Positions 32,030 to 42,879 of a stretch of DNA of 64,000 bases are shown in pieces. The stretch is from Paguma larvata (Eukaryota > Chordata > Mammalia > Carnivora > Viverridae). The stretch covers positions 124,407,239 to 124,471,238 of the forward strand of contig CM057825.1 of assembly GCA_030068075.1 (NCBI GenBank), in the 5' to 3' direction. The number at the start of each line of letters is the position of its first letter. Position 1 is the first letter of the stretch. The notes below the pieces were generated by a model. That model was not told the DNA's origin, made no database searches, and saw only the letters and a program-made list of their open reading frames with translations. Position numbers and translations under genes: made by a program.

Positions 32030-32215
32030 GGCAGACAGGCATTAAATAATTACTAGCAGACGCAACTTGTGATAAATGCCACAGGGTACTATGAGTGAGT
32101 ATAACGGGCATAGCTCACTTTCTGTGGAGGAGGTGGGGCTGGTCAGGGAAGACTTCCTGGAGGAGGTGACCTCTGAACACAGGTCTTCAAGAAAAAGAAA
32201 ATATTTCCAGGAGGA
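32030..32215 (-). mobile_element. L2 LINE fragment
   Basis: GGCATTAAATAATTACTAGC, GGTCAGGGAAGACTTCCTGG and GGAGGTGACCTCTGAACACA are reverse L2. Confidence 0.75.

Positions 32216-32218
<3 letters not shown>

Positions 32219-32272
<54 letters not shown>
32219..32272 (+). repeat. (TG)n microsatellite, 27 units
   Basis: Perfect TG repeat of about 54 bases, the longest dinucleotide run in the window and likely to be length-polymorphic. Confidence 0.98.
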
Positions 32273-32273
<1 letters not shown>

Positions 32274-32339
32274 GTTAAAAACAGAGCACCTCTGACCGTG
32301 GGAATCCTGCACAGAAAGCTCTGAAGGAGCCTTCATTAA

Positions 32340-33390
32340 TTTTTTGAATAGGTAATACTTTCACATTGTTGTAACTTCAAAACATGCAAAACAAAGATAA
32401 ACAGTGAAAGACCTCTAGTTTTTTCATTTACCATTCCCTGCCCTGAAGGCAACAAATGAACTGTTCTAGAAAATATGTATACATAAGCAAAATGTGCATA
32501 TAACCGTCCCTCCTTTTTTCTTTTTTAAAAATAAAAGATGCCCACTTTTTAAATTTGCCTTTTCTCCCTTTCTCCATAATATGTATCTTAGAGATTCTCC
32601 CGCGGAAGCGCAGAGACCTTTCTTATTCTTTTTTTTTCAGGAGCCGGCAGAGCCTACTACTTAGTAGACTGTTTATAGCTCATCCAAGCAGTCTCCCACG
32701 GGTGGGTGTTTGGGCTGTTTCCACCTGTTATCATTATTACAAACAAGCCATGGCTGATCATCCGATACCCGTGTGCTATAAATGCTCACGTGCAGATAAA
32801 TCTGTGGGATGAGTCCCTAAAAGTGGAAGCGTTGGGCCAAATGATACATTTGTTAAATAGGTCTTGTTAAAATGTTCTCCATGGAGGCTGTGCCAAGTTT
32901 ACACCCCGTCTCCAGCCACGTCCGAGAGTGTCCATCTCCCTACATTTCATCGACAGCAGTGGATTATCTGGTTCTTTCTAATTTTGCCCAGCTGATAGGT
33001 GAAAATTACTACATCAACAGGGTTTTTAATTTTCATCTCTTATGAATAACATAGAGCACTTTTGCATTTGTTTGAGGATCACTTGTGTTTATTTTCTTAC
33101 CAACCGTCCTTCTCTTTTCCCCATTTTCCTCTTGGTCTGCTCTTTCTTCCTGTTGGTTTTACATGTTACAGAAATTGCCCCTCTTCTCTGCTTAGCGTCA
33201 CCAACATCGTTTCCTGGTTTGTCATTTATATTTCGATCTCTCTTATGGTGGTTTTGAGTCCACAGACTTTTTTTTTTAAGTTTCATGTAATCAAACGTAT
33301 ATATATTTTTTATGGTTCCTGGCTTTGTGACACACTTCAGGATAATCTTCTTCATTCCAGGATCATAAGATAACTCCGTGCTTTAAAAAG
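32340..33390 (-). mobile_element. L1M ORF2/3' region fragment
   Basis: GTAATACTTTCACATTGTTG, TGTATCTTAGAGATTCTCCC, ACAAACAAGCCATGGCTGAT, GGAAGCGTTGGGCCAAATGA, TGCCCAGCTGATAGGTGAAA and CTTATGGTGGTTTTGAGTCC are reverse L1M ORF2 motifs. No usable open frame remains. Confidence 0.7.
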
Positions 33391-33529
33391 TATCTTCAGG
33401 AAAGATGATTCCAGATGGCGTTTTAATGATGTTTCCCAGAGTTTACCGCCCACCACGGTGGAAATGGTTCCCTTATAACCAAATGAAACCCCTGATTCTC
33501 TCAGCTGGCGCACACTGGTAATATTTTTT

Positions 33530-33610
33530 TCACCTCATTGGCAAATATTTCCTGAGCATCTACTGTGTGCCACTGTGGAAGTGGGAGGCCTTGGAGCTAC
33601 AAGGATTGAT
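33530..33610 (-). mobile_element. L2 LINE 3' end, short
   Basis: CCTCATTGGCAAATATTTCC and TGAGCATCTACTGTGTGCCA are the reverse L2 3' terminus. Confidence 0.55.
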
Positions 33611-33703
33611 AAAGAAGCCAATAAAAATAGCTAAAATCCTACCCCCCGGAAATAACCGCTGCCAACGTTTGGTATTTACCGTTAAAGATTTTTTTTTTTT
33701 TTT

Positions 33704-34189
33704 AAGTCAGGGTTCTCCAGAGAAACAGAACCAATAGGGTTATATAAGAAGAGACTTACTTTAGCATTTGGCTCAGGCTGTTTCAGAGGTTGCAAAGTCC
33801 TGAGATCTGCCGTCTGTAAGCTGGAGAACCAAGAAAGCCAGGGGTGTGACGCGGTTTGAATCTGAAGGCTTGACAGTCAGGGGGCCTGTGGTAGGAGTTC
33901 TGGTCTGAATCTGAATGACCAAGAACCAGGAGCACTCATGTTCAAAGGCAGGAGAAGACAGTTGTCCCAGATCAAGCAGAGAGATCTTTTTTTTTTTTAA
34001 ATTCTGTTCAGGCCTTCACAAGATGGGATGGTGCCCACCCATACCGGTGAGGGCATCTACTCAGTCTGCTGGTTCAAATACTAGTCTCCTCAGTAAACAC
34101 CTTCCCGGACACACCCCGAAATGACATTCTAACAGCTCTCTGGGTAACGCTCAGCCCAGTCAAGCTGATGGATACAATTAACCATCCCA
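33704..34189 (-). mobile_element. Ancient LTR, probably ERVL class
   Basis: AAGTCAGGGTTCTCCAGAGA, AACAGAACCAATAGGGTTAT, GAGATCTGCCGTCTGTAAGC, TTCAGGCCTTCACAAGATGG and CAGTCAAGCTGATGGATACA match a common mammalian LTR in reverse. Exact family not assigned. Confidence 0.65.
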
Positions 34190-34228
34190 TCTAGGTATAC
34201 ATATTTTTAAATAAAAATAAGATTATTA

Positions 34229-34431
34229 CACATATATATAAGGTTATTATATATTATATATTATAACATGATATATAACATAATATATTATGACATAATA
34301 TATTACAATATAATATATAATATGATATATATCATTATGATATTATATAGTATATAATATACATTATATAATAAGGTTATGATATATATTATGATTATTA
34401 TGTATAATAGGTGTATATATATATAATATTT
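34229..34431. repeat. AT-rich (TATA/ATTATA)n low-complexity block
   Basis: About 200 bases with almost no G or C, built of ATATAT, TTATTATA and ATAATATAT. Many segments are self-complementary. It grew inside the L1M 3' region. Confidence 0.95.
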
Positions 34432-34740
34432 TATGACCTGATTTTCAAATACATCTTGGATTTCTTTCTTCGTCACTAACTGTAAATCTACATTGTAACA
34501 TTTAATGGCCATGGCAGTGATTGGCCATAGCGGGATTTCTTGACTAGCTCCTAACTGACGGACAGTTAGACTCGTTTCCCTGTTTCACCGTATGCACGCT
34601 GCTGCCACGAACAACCTGGCGTCTTCATCTTTGCTCTCTTGTCGTGGACATAGAAATGCTGGCTCATATTGCCGAATTGCTTTCCAGAAAGATCGTACTG
34701 ATTTACACCCTCCCCAGTGATACAATACAAGGGTGTTCGG

Positions 34741-34963
34741 GGCAGGGACGTCTACTATGGCTCCAGGGCCAACCCCGCTCGTTTCCCGTTTCTGTAAAGA
34801 AAGTTTTATTGGAGCCCAGCTGCCCCCATTCACGATGTATCATCTGTGGCTGCTTTTGCCCCTGAGGGCAGCGTTGAGCAGTTGCGACAGAGCCCACGAG
34901 GCCCACGGAACTTAAATATTTGACTAATTGACCTTTTGCAGACAAAGTTTGCCAGCTCCTGCC
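34741..34963 (+). mobile_element. hAT/Charlie-type non-autonomous DNA element
   Basis: CTGTAAAGAAAGTTTTATTG, GAGCCCAGCTGCCCCCATTC, GTTGAGCAGTTGCGACAGAG and AGTTTGCCAGCTCCTGC correspond to the copy at 7441-7664. Confidence 0.68.
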
Positions 34964-35158
34964 TTATTTCACTAGAGAAGTTATGTTACCTTTTTGGGTG
35001 TTCTTTTTCACTTTACTGAGGTTTTACAAGGTGATTTTGATGTGGAATGTGGAAGCAACATCAAACATTTTGTCCCAAAGCTTATAGGCTTTATAGCTGG
35101 GCAGACCTGCATTTCAGTCCATCATTGAATGGCTTTGTAACCCCAGTCGAATTTTTTA

Positions 35159-35375
35159 AATTGTTTTAAATGTTTTGTTTATTTTTGAGAGAGAGACAGA
35201 GAGAGAGAGAGCACAAATGGAGGAGGGCAGGGAGAGAGGGAGACATGGAATCCGAAACATCTCCAGGCTCTGAGCTGTCAGCACAGAGTCCAACCTGGGG
35301 CTCGAACCCTCGAACCCTGAGATCATGACCTGAGCTGACATCAGAGGCTCAAATGACTGAGCCACTCAGCGCCCC
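35159..35375 (-). mobile_element. CAN SINE, felid type
   Basis: GAGCTGTCAGCACAGAGTCC and GAGCCACTCAGCGCCCC. TSDs AACCCCAGTCGAATTTTTTA (35139-35158) and AACCCCAGTCACATTTTTAA (35377-35396). Confidence 0.95.
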
Positions 35376-35937
35376 AAACCCCAGTCACATTTTTAATTTC
35401 TCAGGGACTTAGCCTGTTCGTGTTAAAATGGGAACAATGAAGCAACCCAGGAAGGTTATAGGTGTAAGACTCACGCCCCAGTGCCGGGCTGCTGGAGAGC
35501 CCACGTTGGTTCGCTTTCCCCTTCCCAAAGACATCTGCTTCTAGTTGGTAGAAAAAAGAAATTAGCAGGGGGAGAGGGTTGGTAATAGCTACTTTTTGCT
35601 GTTGCTTCTCATTTTGATCCCAAAGTTTGGAGAAATCTTTTTTTTTTTTTTTGCCCCAAGTAACTTCCAAAGGCAGTTTAAAGGCAAAACATATCTAAGT
35701 CATAGGAGTAGCGTCAAGAGTAAGAAACGACTGCCTTTTTCTGTTGTTTTTCAACTTTTTAGGGAAACAGAATTTCCGCTACTTACTTGGGCTGAACAAC
35801 CTTCAGAACTGTTTTAAAATTGAGGGAATGTCTTAGATTGATGGGATCAAGGAACAGCGTGCCTGCAGCCCTCGTTGACATTGAGAAGTGGTTTAAGGTG
35901 AAAGCATGTGAGAGACCCACCTACTGGTGTCGGAGCC
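35376..35937. other. Unassigned sequence
   Basis: No repeat or exon recognised. Confidence 0.4.
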
Positions 35938-36655
35938 TGCAGGCTTTATAACTTCCACACCCTTAAACCGGATGACTTTTTGCTGCGGGGGCTGTAGGAT
36001 GTCTAGCGGCGTCCCTGGTGTGGGAGATGGGCTAATGCTAGACCCACAAAGACGTCCATGTCCTAATTCCTGTATCTGTGAATTTATTACCTTATATGGC
36101 CAAAACAACAACAACAACAAAAAGCAACAAAAACAAAACCCTTCATTTAAATGAAGGATCTTGAGATGGGAGATTATCCCAGATGATCAAGGTGGGCCGA
36201 TATTATCACAATATTATGATATTATCACACGGGCGGTCCTGATAAGAGAGAAGGTGATAGGATGATGGAGACAGAGTGGGAGGAGAGAAGGTGCTATGGC
36301 TGCTGACTCTGAAGAAGGAGGAAGGGGCCATGAGCCAAGGAATGTAGGCAGCCTCTAGAAGCTGGAAAATTCAAGAAAACCGTTTCTTCCCTGGAGGCCT
36401 CCAGAAGGAGACCAGCCTTGCAAAGTCATGTTAGTCTTCTGACCCCCCGGAGCTGTCAGATAATACATTTCTGTTACTCGAAACCACTAAGGTGGTGATC
36501 ATTTGGTTCAGCAGCAATAGGAAACAAATAGCTCTGGTATCTACCCAGCAGATAGCAGTAAAACCCCACCCCAAGTTGTAATAACCAAAAATGTCCACAG
36601 ACATGACTGTCCCATGTCTCATGGGGAGCAAAATTGTTCCCAATTGAGAACTACC
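35938..36655 (-). mobile_element. hAT/Charlie-type element split by an MLT1 LTR
   Basis: Left part (35938-36018): GGATGACTTTTTGCTGCGGG, GGCTGTAGGATGTCTAGCGG, CGTCCCTGG. Right part (36531-36655): GGTATCTACCCAGCAGATAG, TAACCAAAAATGTCCACAGA, GGAGCAAAATTGTTCCCAAT, TGAGAACTACC. The parts join in consensus order. Confidence 0.72.
36019..36530 (+). mobile_element. MaLR LTR (MLT1-type), inserted in hAT
   Basis: TGTGGGAGATGGGCTAATGC, ACCCACAAAGACGTCCATGT, TATCCCAGATGATCAAGGTG, GCAGCCTCTAGAAGCTGGAA and CAGCAGCAATAGGAAACAAA. A (CAA)n run at 36106-36122 lies inside. Flanks CCCTGG and CTCTGG may be the short TSD. Confidence 0.78.
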
Positions 36656-36699
36656 ATGTTAGGGAGGGTCCAACAGCAGCTGCAAAAATTCGGAGGCGA

Positions 36700-37105
36700 G
36701 AAGTCAATGTCCTAGGTATGGCTGGCACACCGTCAGCCACAAAGTGTGGTTTCAGGGAGGCACACAGATAGGCATGGGAAGCTGGGAAACGTAGACTACT
36801 CCTAATGTCCATTGTCACTCCTTTCTGTTGCCTCACCCTGGGAGATTTATGCCTGGATACTCAGAGAGCATGGCTGGACTGGCTGAGAATCCTTATCGAA
36901 TGTGACAGCTTGCCCTGCTGGGTCCCTACTTCTTAGCACAAGGATGACAGCTGCTCTCTGTGGAAGGCTTTCCCTGTGGATCAGACTCCTTTGCTTGACT
37001 GACCAGTTCCCTTCACGCCGGGCAGGAAGGACTTCCTTCTGTCTGAGCCACAGTCGCAAAGTCTGGGCTGGTTCTAAGCAACAAGAGGGACTCTGATTAA
37101 TATAA
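36700..37105 (+). mobile_element. Possible LTR 3' part
   Basis: The end CAAGAGGGACTCTGATTAAT ATA resembles LTR termini of the ...CTGATTAATACA kind. The rest is not recognised, so this is weak. From 37106 to 37404 only a reverse MIR core (TTGCCCACGGTCACACAGTA) is visible. Confidence 0.3.
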
Positions 37106-37404
37106 GGAAAATCAATCATTGATTTTTCAGGATAGTAGGGGATATCGTGGAATGAAAGAAGTTTGCTTAGGAAGGAGAATACCAGCATAGCGCTGGGACA
37201 CTCAGAGGCAGATGGAATTCATGGTCTACCTCTCAAGTTTTGCCTTTAATCTCGTCTCGCTTTCCGGCCTTGGTTTCCAAGTTGCCTGGAGGAGAGAATA
37301 ATTGTGTGGGTACAAGATATCAACCAGCTGAGACCATAGGGAAGGACTTGCCCACGGTCACACAGTACTGATAGCAGAGCTGAGCCACCTGACTTTCAGA
37401 ACTG

Positions 37405-37430
37405 GTTTGTTTGTTTGTTTGTTTGTTTGC
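37405..37430 (+). repeat. (GTTT)n microsatellite
   Basis: Six GTTT units directly after a short reverse MIR core. Confidence 0.95.
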
Positions 37431-37918
37431 ATAACCAAGTACTAGAGTCTTTGCGGGAGATCAAATTGTCCAATTAGAGAGCTAGCCAAAAGCTGATACA
37501 CTAAGGAAAATCCTTTGGAACGCTGCCAAGATGTCACCTGAACTGGAAAATATTGGCCAACACTGGCCGTTTTGTCTACTGCGTATCAGGTGTCTAGATG
37601 TTTGTAGGTATCCAGAAGTGATATGTGTTCTATAGACGTATTTAAAATTAGTTATAACAGAGTTTTGGGGGAATTATTGTGAATCACAATAGAGTGAAGG
37701 TTTAAAAACTCCACCATTTTCTTTTTTCTTTTCAAATTTTTATTTAAATTCTAGTTAGTTAACACAGAGTGCAGTATTGGTGTGAGGAGTAGTGTTCAGT
37801 GATACATCACTTTCATACAATACCTAGTGCTTGTTATAGCAAGTGGCCTCCTTAATACCTACCACCCATCTAGCCCACCCCCCACCCACCTCCCTCCATC
37901 AGCCCTGAGTCTCTTACG

Positions 37919-38114
37919 GGCGCGCCTGCGTGGCTCAGTTGGTTAAACATCCAACTTCAGCTCCGGTCACAATCTCATGATTCGTGAGTTCGAGCCCTAA
38001 ATCGAGCTGTCTGCTGTCAGCACAAAGCCCACTTCAGATCCTCTGTCTCCCTCTCTCTCTGCCCCTCCCCTACACACACTCTCTCTTTCTCAAAACTAAA
38101 TAAACGTTAAAAAA
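37919..38114 (+). mobile_element. CAN SINE, felid type, inserted in the L1
   Basis: GGCGCGCCTGCGTGGCTCAG head, CTGCTGTCAGCACAAAGCCC, TAAATAAACGTTAAAAAA tail. It interrupts the L1 3' UTR between AGTCTCTTAC and AGTCTCATGG, a likely TSD. Confidence 0.93.
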
Positions 38115-38189
38115 AGTCTCATGGTTTGTTTCCTCTTCTATCTTTCCCCCCACTTACGTTCATCTGTTTTGTTTCTTAAATTCCCCATA

Positions 38190-39512
38190 TTAGTGAAATC
38201 CTATGGTATTTGTCTTTGACTGACTGACTTCACTTAGCATAATACACTCTAGTTCCATTGCAAATGGCAAGAGTTCATTCTTTTTGATGGCTGAGTAGTA
38301 TTCATTGTGTGTGTATGTGGGGTGAACACATATATGTATATTTATATGTATATACATATATATACCATATCTTCTTTGTCCATTCATCAGTTGGTGGACA
38401 TTTGGGCTCTCTCCATAGTTTGGCTATTGTTGGTAATGCTCCTATAAACATGAGTGTGTGTGTACCCCTTCAAATCTGTTTTGTTTTTTTTTTTTTTTGT
38501 ATCCTTTGGGTAAATACCTAGTAGTGAAATTGCTGGATCATAGGGTAGTTCTATTTTTAACTTTTTGAGGAATCTTCATACTCTTCTCCAGAGTGGCTGC
38601 ACCAGTTTGCATTCCCACCAACAGTGTCAAGAGGGTTCCCCTTTCTCTGCATCCTCGCCAACACCTGTAGTTTCTTGTGTTCTTAATTTTAGCCATTCTG
38701 ACATATGCGAGATGGTATCTCATTGTGGTTTTGATTTGTATTTCCATGATGATGAGTGATGTTGAGCATCTTTTCATGTGTTTGTTAGCCATCTGGTTGT
38801 CTTTGGAAAAGTGTCTATGTCTTATGTCAGTTTCTTAACTGGATTATTTGTTTTTGGGGGGTTGAGTTTGATAAGTTCTCTAAAGATTTTGGATACTAAC
38901 CCTTTATCAGATATGTCATTTGCAAATACCTTCTCCCATTCCATCAGTTGCCTTTTAGTTTTGCTCATTGTTCCCTTTGCAGTGCAGAAGCTTTTTATCT
39001 TGATGAGGTCTCAGTTGTTCATGTTTGCTTTGTCTCCCTTGTCTCTGGCGATGTGTTTAATAAGAAGCTTCTCTGGCTAAGGTCAAAGAGGTTGCTGCCT
39101 ATGTTCTCCTCGAGGATTTCGATGGTTTCCTTTCTCACGTTTAGGTCTTTAATCCATTTTGAATCTATTTTTGTGTACGGTGCAAGAAAGCGGTCCAGGT
39201 TCATCCTTCTGCATATTGCCATCCAGTATTTCAACACCATTTGCTGAAGAGACTGTCTTTTTCCACCTGAATATTCTTTCCTGCTTTGTCAAAGATTAGT
39301 TGGCCATATGCCTGTGGGTCCATTTCTGGGTTCTCTTTTCTGTTCCATTGATCTATGTGTCTATTCTTGTGCCCGTGTCTTACTGTCTTGATGAGGACAG
39401 CTTTGTAATATAACTTGAAGTCTGGAATCTCGATGCCTCCAGCTTCGGTTTTCTTTCTCAAGATTGCCTTGGCTGTTCGGGGTCTTTTGTGGTTCCACAC
39501 ACATTTTAGCAT
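38190..39512 (-). pseudogene. L1 ORF2 C-terminal remnant
   Basis: ORF2 normally encodes the L1 endonuclease/reverse transcriptase. This copy keeps only the C-terminal part. On the minus strand, conceptual pieces read [19 protein letters not shown] and [12 protein letters not shown] (39231-39512), LAPYTKIDSKWIKDLNV (39019-39240), [19 protein letters not shown] with a CWRGC cysteine motif (38538-38792), and NEYYSAIKKNELLPFA (38190-38387). They lie in different frames separated by stops and frameshifts. The endonuclease and the catalytic reverse-transcriptase motifs are absent because of 5' truncation, so it cannot be active. Plus-strand frames across this segment (such as 38778-39080 and 38948-39247) are antisense shadows. 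Confidence 0.9.
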
Positions 39513-39931
39513 TGTTTGTTCTAGCTCTATGAAAAATGCTGGTGGTATTTTGATGGGGATTGCATTATATGCTTAGATTGCTTTGGGTAGTGTTGACATT
39601 TTAACAATGACTGTTCTTCCGGTTGTTAGCATGGAATGCATTTCTGTTTCTTTGTGTCCTCTCCAACTTCTTTCATAAGTATTCTATAGTTTTCAGAGTG
39701 CAGATCCTTCATCTCCTTGGTTAGGTTTATTCATAGATATCTAATTGTTTTAGGTTCTTCCACCATTTTCAGCAATTTCTGGTCCCCAGTGAAGTTCTCT
39801 CAGATACTTTGGCAATCGCCACAGCCTGATTGAGTATTCCATTTCAGATGCCCTTTCCTGGTCTGCTTTGGGCTATGACTGATTTCTTCTCTCTAGGTGT
39901 CTATTTAAATAAACACCACCACTGCAACAGG

Positions 39932-40513
39932 TTTAATTTTTTTTAAGTCTTTATTTAGATCCCAGTTAGTTAATATACAGTGTAATATTATCACAAAATA
40001 GTGATTCACCACTTCTGTACAACAGCCTGGTGCTCATCACCACAAGCACCCTCCTTAATCCCCATCACCTTTTTCACCCATTTCCCACCTGCCTCCCCTC
40101 TGGTAACCATCAGTTTGTTCTCTAAGGGTAAGAGTCTGTTTCTTGGTTTGCCTGCCTCTCTCTCCTTCCCTCCCTCCCTCCCTCCCTCCCTCCCTCTCTC
40201 TCTCTCTCTCTTTCAAGTAGGCTTCACTCCTGGCATGGAGCCCAACATGGAACTCGAACTCACGAGCCTGAGATCAAGACCTGAGCTGAGATTGAGTCAG
40301 ATGCTCAACCAACTGAGCCACCCCGGTGCTCCTTGATCTCTTTTTATCCCCTTTGCTCCTTTAGTTTTGTTCTTAAATTCCACACATGAGTGAAATCATA
40401 TGGTATTTGCCTTTCTCTGACTGACTTATTTTGCTTGGCATAATACTCTTTAGCTCCATCCATGTTGTTGCCAATGGCAAGATTTCATTCTTTTTTATGG
40501 CTAAGTAATATTC

Positions 40514-40563
<50 letters not shown>

Positions 40564-40622
40564 TATATCTTCTTTATCCATTCATCTATTGATTGACACT
40601 TGGGCTGCTTCCTATGATTTGG
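39932..40622 (-). mobile_element. Carnivore L1 3' end, 5'-truncated
   Basis: TTTATTTAGATCCCAGTTAG, AACAGCCTGGTGCTCATCAC, AGTGAAATCATATGGTATTT, TTCTTTATCCATTCATCTAT. It has a SINE inside, and a (TA)n run of about 22 units at 40517-40561 replaces the consensus TATATATA. GGTTTAATTTT and GGTTTTAATCT at the ends may be a TSD. Confidence 0.85.
40161..40332 (-). mobile_element. CAN SINE (older type), inserted in the L1
   Basis: A (CCCT)n/(CT)n run forms the tail side (40163-40212), then GTAGGCTTCACTCCTGGCAT and CTGAGCCACCCCGGTGCTCC. The L1 resumes at TTGATCTCTTTTTATCC. Confidence 0.85.
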
Positions 40623-41060
40623 TTTTAATCTAAAAACCAGTACATACTTATTATATAAAAAAATTAAAAAACACAGATATGTGAGTAAAACTTATAAGAT
40701 CACCCAGAAGCTCATTGTGCATAAAAACCTGTTCACAATTTGCTCTATTCGGTGTCCTTCCAGACTCTTTTTTTATTATTTGATACTTCATGAAAAAAAT
40801 GGGATTATACAGCATCTTCTGTTTTATTGTTTACTTTATTAATTTAATTATCATAACATCTTTCAACAGGCTTAAATATATGTGGATTATATATTTTAAT
40901 AGCTTCAGTGTATTCCATTTCATGATTATGTCATGATTAACTTAACTTATTTGTTATTGAGAGAGAGAGAGAACTCTTTTTGTTTCTAAGTTGTTGAAAA
41001 GTCTGTGATGTTTATGCGGCTGCAGAATAAATCAAGCTATGACTAAGGTTTCAAAATTTC
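40623..41060 (-). mobile_element. Old L1M/L1ME 3' fragment
   Basis: AAACCAGTACATACTTATTA, GGTGTCCTTCCAGACTCTTT, GGGATTATACAGCATCTTCT and CATAACATCTTTCAACAGGC resemble a reverse L1ME 3' end. Diverged. Confidence 0.5.
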
Positions 41061-41419
41061 ATGAATTATTATGTTTTTTAATTTACTTCATTTTGGGTAG
41101 TTACTTTTTTTTTGTCCTTTCTCACTGGAGGATATTTTGTTGTGACATCCCGCTGTGATATCGGGGAAGGAGTGTGGAGTATTCTTAGGTCCTTCCTATG
41201 CATTCGAGCTTGTCAGCCTTCTCTGAAAGGGTTGGCCTGGGAAGAAAAGCAGATCAGTTTACACACACACATGTATTTCCTCATGCTGACTCACTTCATG
41301 TGACCACCTATGGAGAGGAAAACAAATCAGCTTCTTCAACCAAATCACTGCGCTTTGTCCGTGGGTCATTTTCTGTGACCCACAGAAGAATTCATAAGGG
41401 GTCCCAGTGTTCTTCATTC
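41061..41419. other. Unassigned sequence
   Basis: Short overlapping frames (63 and 75 codons) have no recognised domain. No repeat recognised. Confidence 0.4.
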
Positions 41420-41510
41420 GTGTGACAAAATTTTATTGAGTACTTACTGTGTGCTAAGCAGTATGCTTGATCACTGGGACATACACAGATAATCTTAGGG
41501 CATCTCCGTA
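41420..41510 (-). mobile_element. L2 LINE 3' end, short
   Basis: TTTTATTGAGTACTTACTGT and GTGCTAAGCAGTATGCTTGA are reverse L2. Confidence 0.6.
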
Positions 41511-41589
41511 GTGAAGTCTTTATATATCATTTTGTCCTCCTGGTGGTCAGGTCAATTTCATCTTACTCTAAACCTGGGGCTTTGGAGCA

Positions 41590-41760
41590 GATGGGCCCTT
41601 GCACTTCCATGCTAGCTTCATGGCATCGGGCAAATAGTTTACATTCTTCATGCCTGCTTTCATGTTAGATTAATACAATTCAATGGAATCATCTGTGTAA
41701 AATACACAGCATAGAGTAAATGGTTGAGTATGAGATGACCATTATTATTAGCATTATATT
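41590..41760 (+). mobile_element. MIR SINE, partial
   Basis: GGCATCGGGCAAATAGTTTA, ATACACAGCATAGAGTAAAT and CATTATTATTAGCATTA fit the MIR 3' half. Confidence 0.55.
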
Positions 41761-42339
41761 CTACAGAAAAGCTTACGATCAAGTAGAAGAAGATGTATTG
41801 CCTGGTCACTTATTTATCCTAAGCAGTTGAAGAAAGATCTAATTAGTCTAAAGATTGAGCAAGGCGAAAGGAGCAGGCCATTGGCGGACTCTCCGGGGTT
41901 AATTTAGCCATCACTTCTGCATGGAGCTGGTACATTTAGAATGTGAAAGGAAGCTGCTGTTTGTTGATAATGAGTCTGGTTTTAATGAGTATCATCAGGT
42001 GTTAATAACAGCTCGGATGCTATATCTCTTCACAACTTCCAGAAGATGTTCAGGATGTGTGCTGGGTTCTCACTTCTCGGGCATCTCTGTGGATGTTGGA
42101 AGTTGATCTAAGGACACTGAGGAGAGCCAGATAGGGTGCTTCTATGTCCATGGATCCTAGGAAAAGAAGCTTTAGTGATGGTTACAATATGGCCGTGCCC
42201 GAGATGGGTAATATCATGGATATTACATGAATTGGGTCAGATGCTGGCCTCTCCTAATGGAAAGTGGGATTTCTTTGCCAGTAGGAGACATTTATTCTTG
42301 TCCCAAATAATCCTGACAATAAAATAATTTAAAAGGAAA
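41761..42339. other. Unassigned sequence, possibly conserved block
   Basis: 41830-42090 is repeat-free, with GGTTAATTTAGCCATCACTT and GTTGATAATGAGTCTGG. No coding evidence beyond a 61-codon frame. Confidence 0.35.
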
Positions 42340-42630
42340 AAAAAACCAAACTGGAAGGATTGTAAATTTTACCAATAGAGCACTACCTAGATGCACATTA
42401 GGGCATCCACTCAACAGAACACAATGTAGTCCTTAAAAAGAATAAAGTGGACCTGTGTAGATGGTGTCCAAGAGGCAGGAATTGGGAGAAAAACTGCGGA
42501 ATGGTAACTAGGGTCTGATTTGATGTAAGAGAAAGGGAGGGAGGAGGAGGGAGGATAAATAAAGGGAGGAAAACTGACGGAGAAAGAATAAAAGAAAAAG
42601 AAAAAGAGAAAAAGGAAAGAGGGAAAGTAT
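42340..42630 (+). mobile_element. L1M fragment followed by a purine tract
   Basis: TTAGGGCATCCACTCAACAG and GTAGTCCTTAAAAAGAATAA are sense L1 ORF2 3' motifs, with GATGGTGTCCAAGAGGC after them. From about 42526 to 42630 the strand is almost all A and G, with GAGGGAGG and AAAGAAAAAG units. Confidence 0.55.
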
Positions 42631-42879
42631 TTCTTTATAAAACCAGGCTTTCCTTTGCACACCCTGGACTCCTCCAGAATTTGAGGACTGAGGTACACAG
42701 CACCACACTGAAAGACCACTCCAAATCTTTCCCCATACTTTATTTGGAGAGTGAGTTCCCACAGTTGGATTAATTCTGTCCTGTGGACTGACATTCATTA
42801 TCATCACTGATCTATCTCTGGTCCTTTTATTTATTTATAATAGCATAGACACATATCCTTATTGTGATCAGAGCAGTTC

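Larger units (their letters stand above)
33620..34740 (-). mobile_element. L1M/L1ME fragment split by an LTR
   Basis: Left part (33620-33703): GGAAATAACCGCTGCCAACG. Right part (34190-34740): CATCTTGGATTTCTTTCTTC, AATGGCCATGGCAGTGATTG, GAAATGCTGGCTCATATTGC and AGAAAGATCGTACTGATTTA. An LTR and an AT-rich expansion sit between and within the parts. Confidence 0.6.
37722..39758 (-). mobile_element. Carnivore L1, 5'-truncated, with TSD
   Basis: About 1.84 kb of L1 (excluding a SINE) in reverse. The T-rich 3' end and TTTAAATTCTAGTTAGTTAA lie at the left, the 3' UTR and ORF2 3' half follow, and the copy is truncated near 39758. A 12-bp repeat TCCACCATTTTC lies at 37710-37721 and at 39759-39770, as expected for target-primed reverse transcription. 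It is the youngest-looking L1 here. Confidence 0.9.

Noticed and set aside
38778..39247. Plus-strand frames of about 100 codons in the L1
   Set aside because: They are antisense shadows of the L1 ORF2 remnant.
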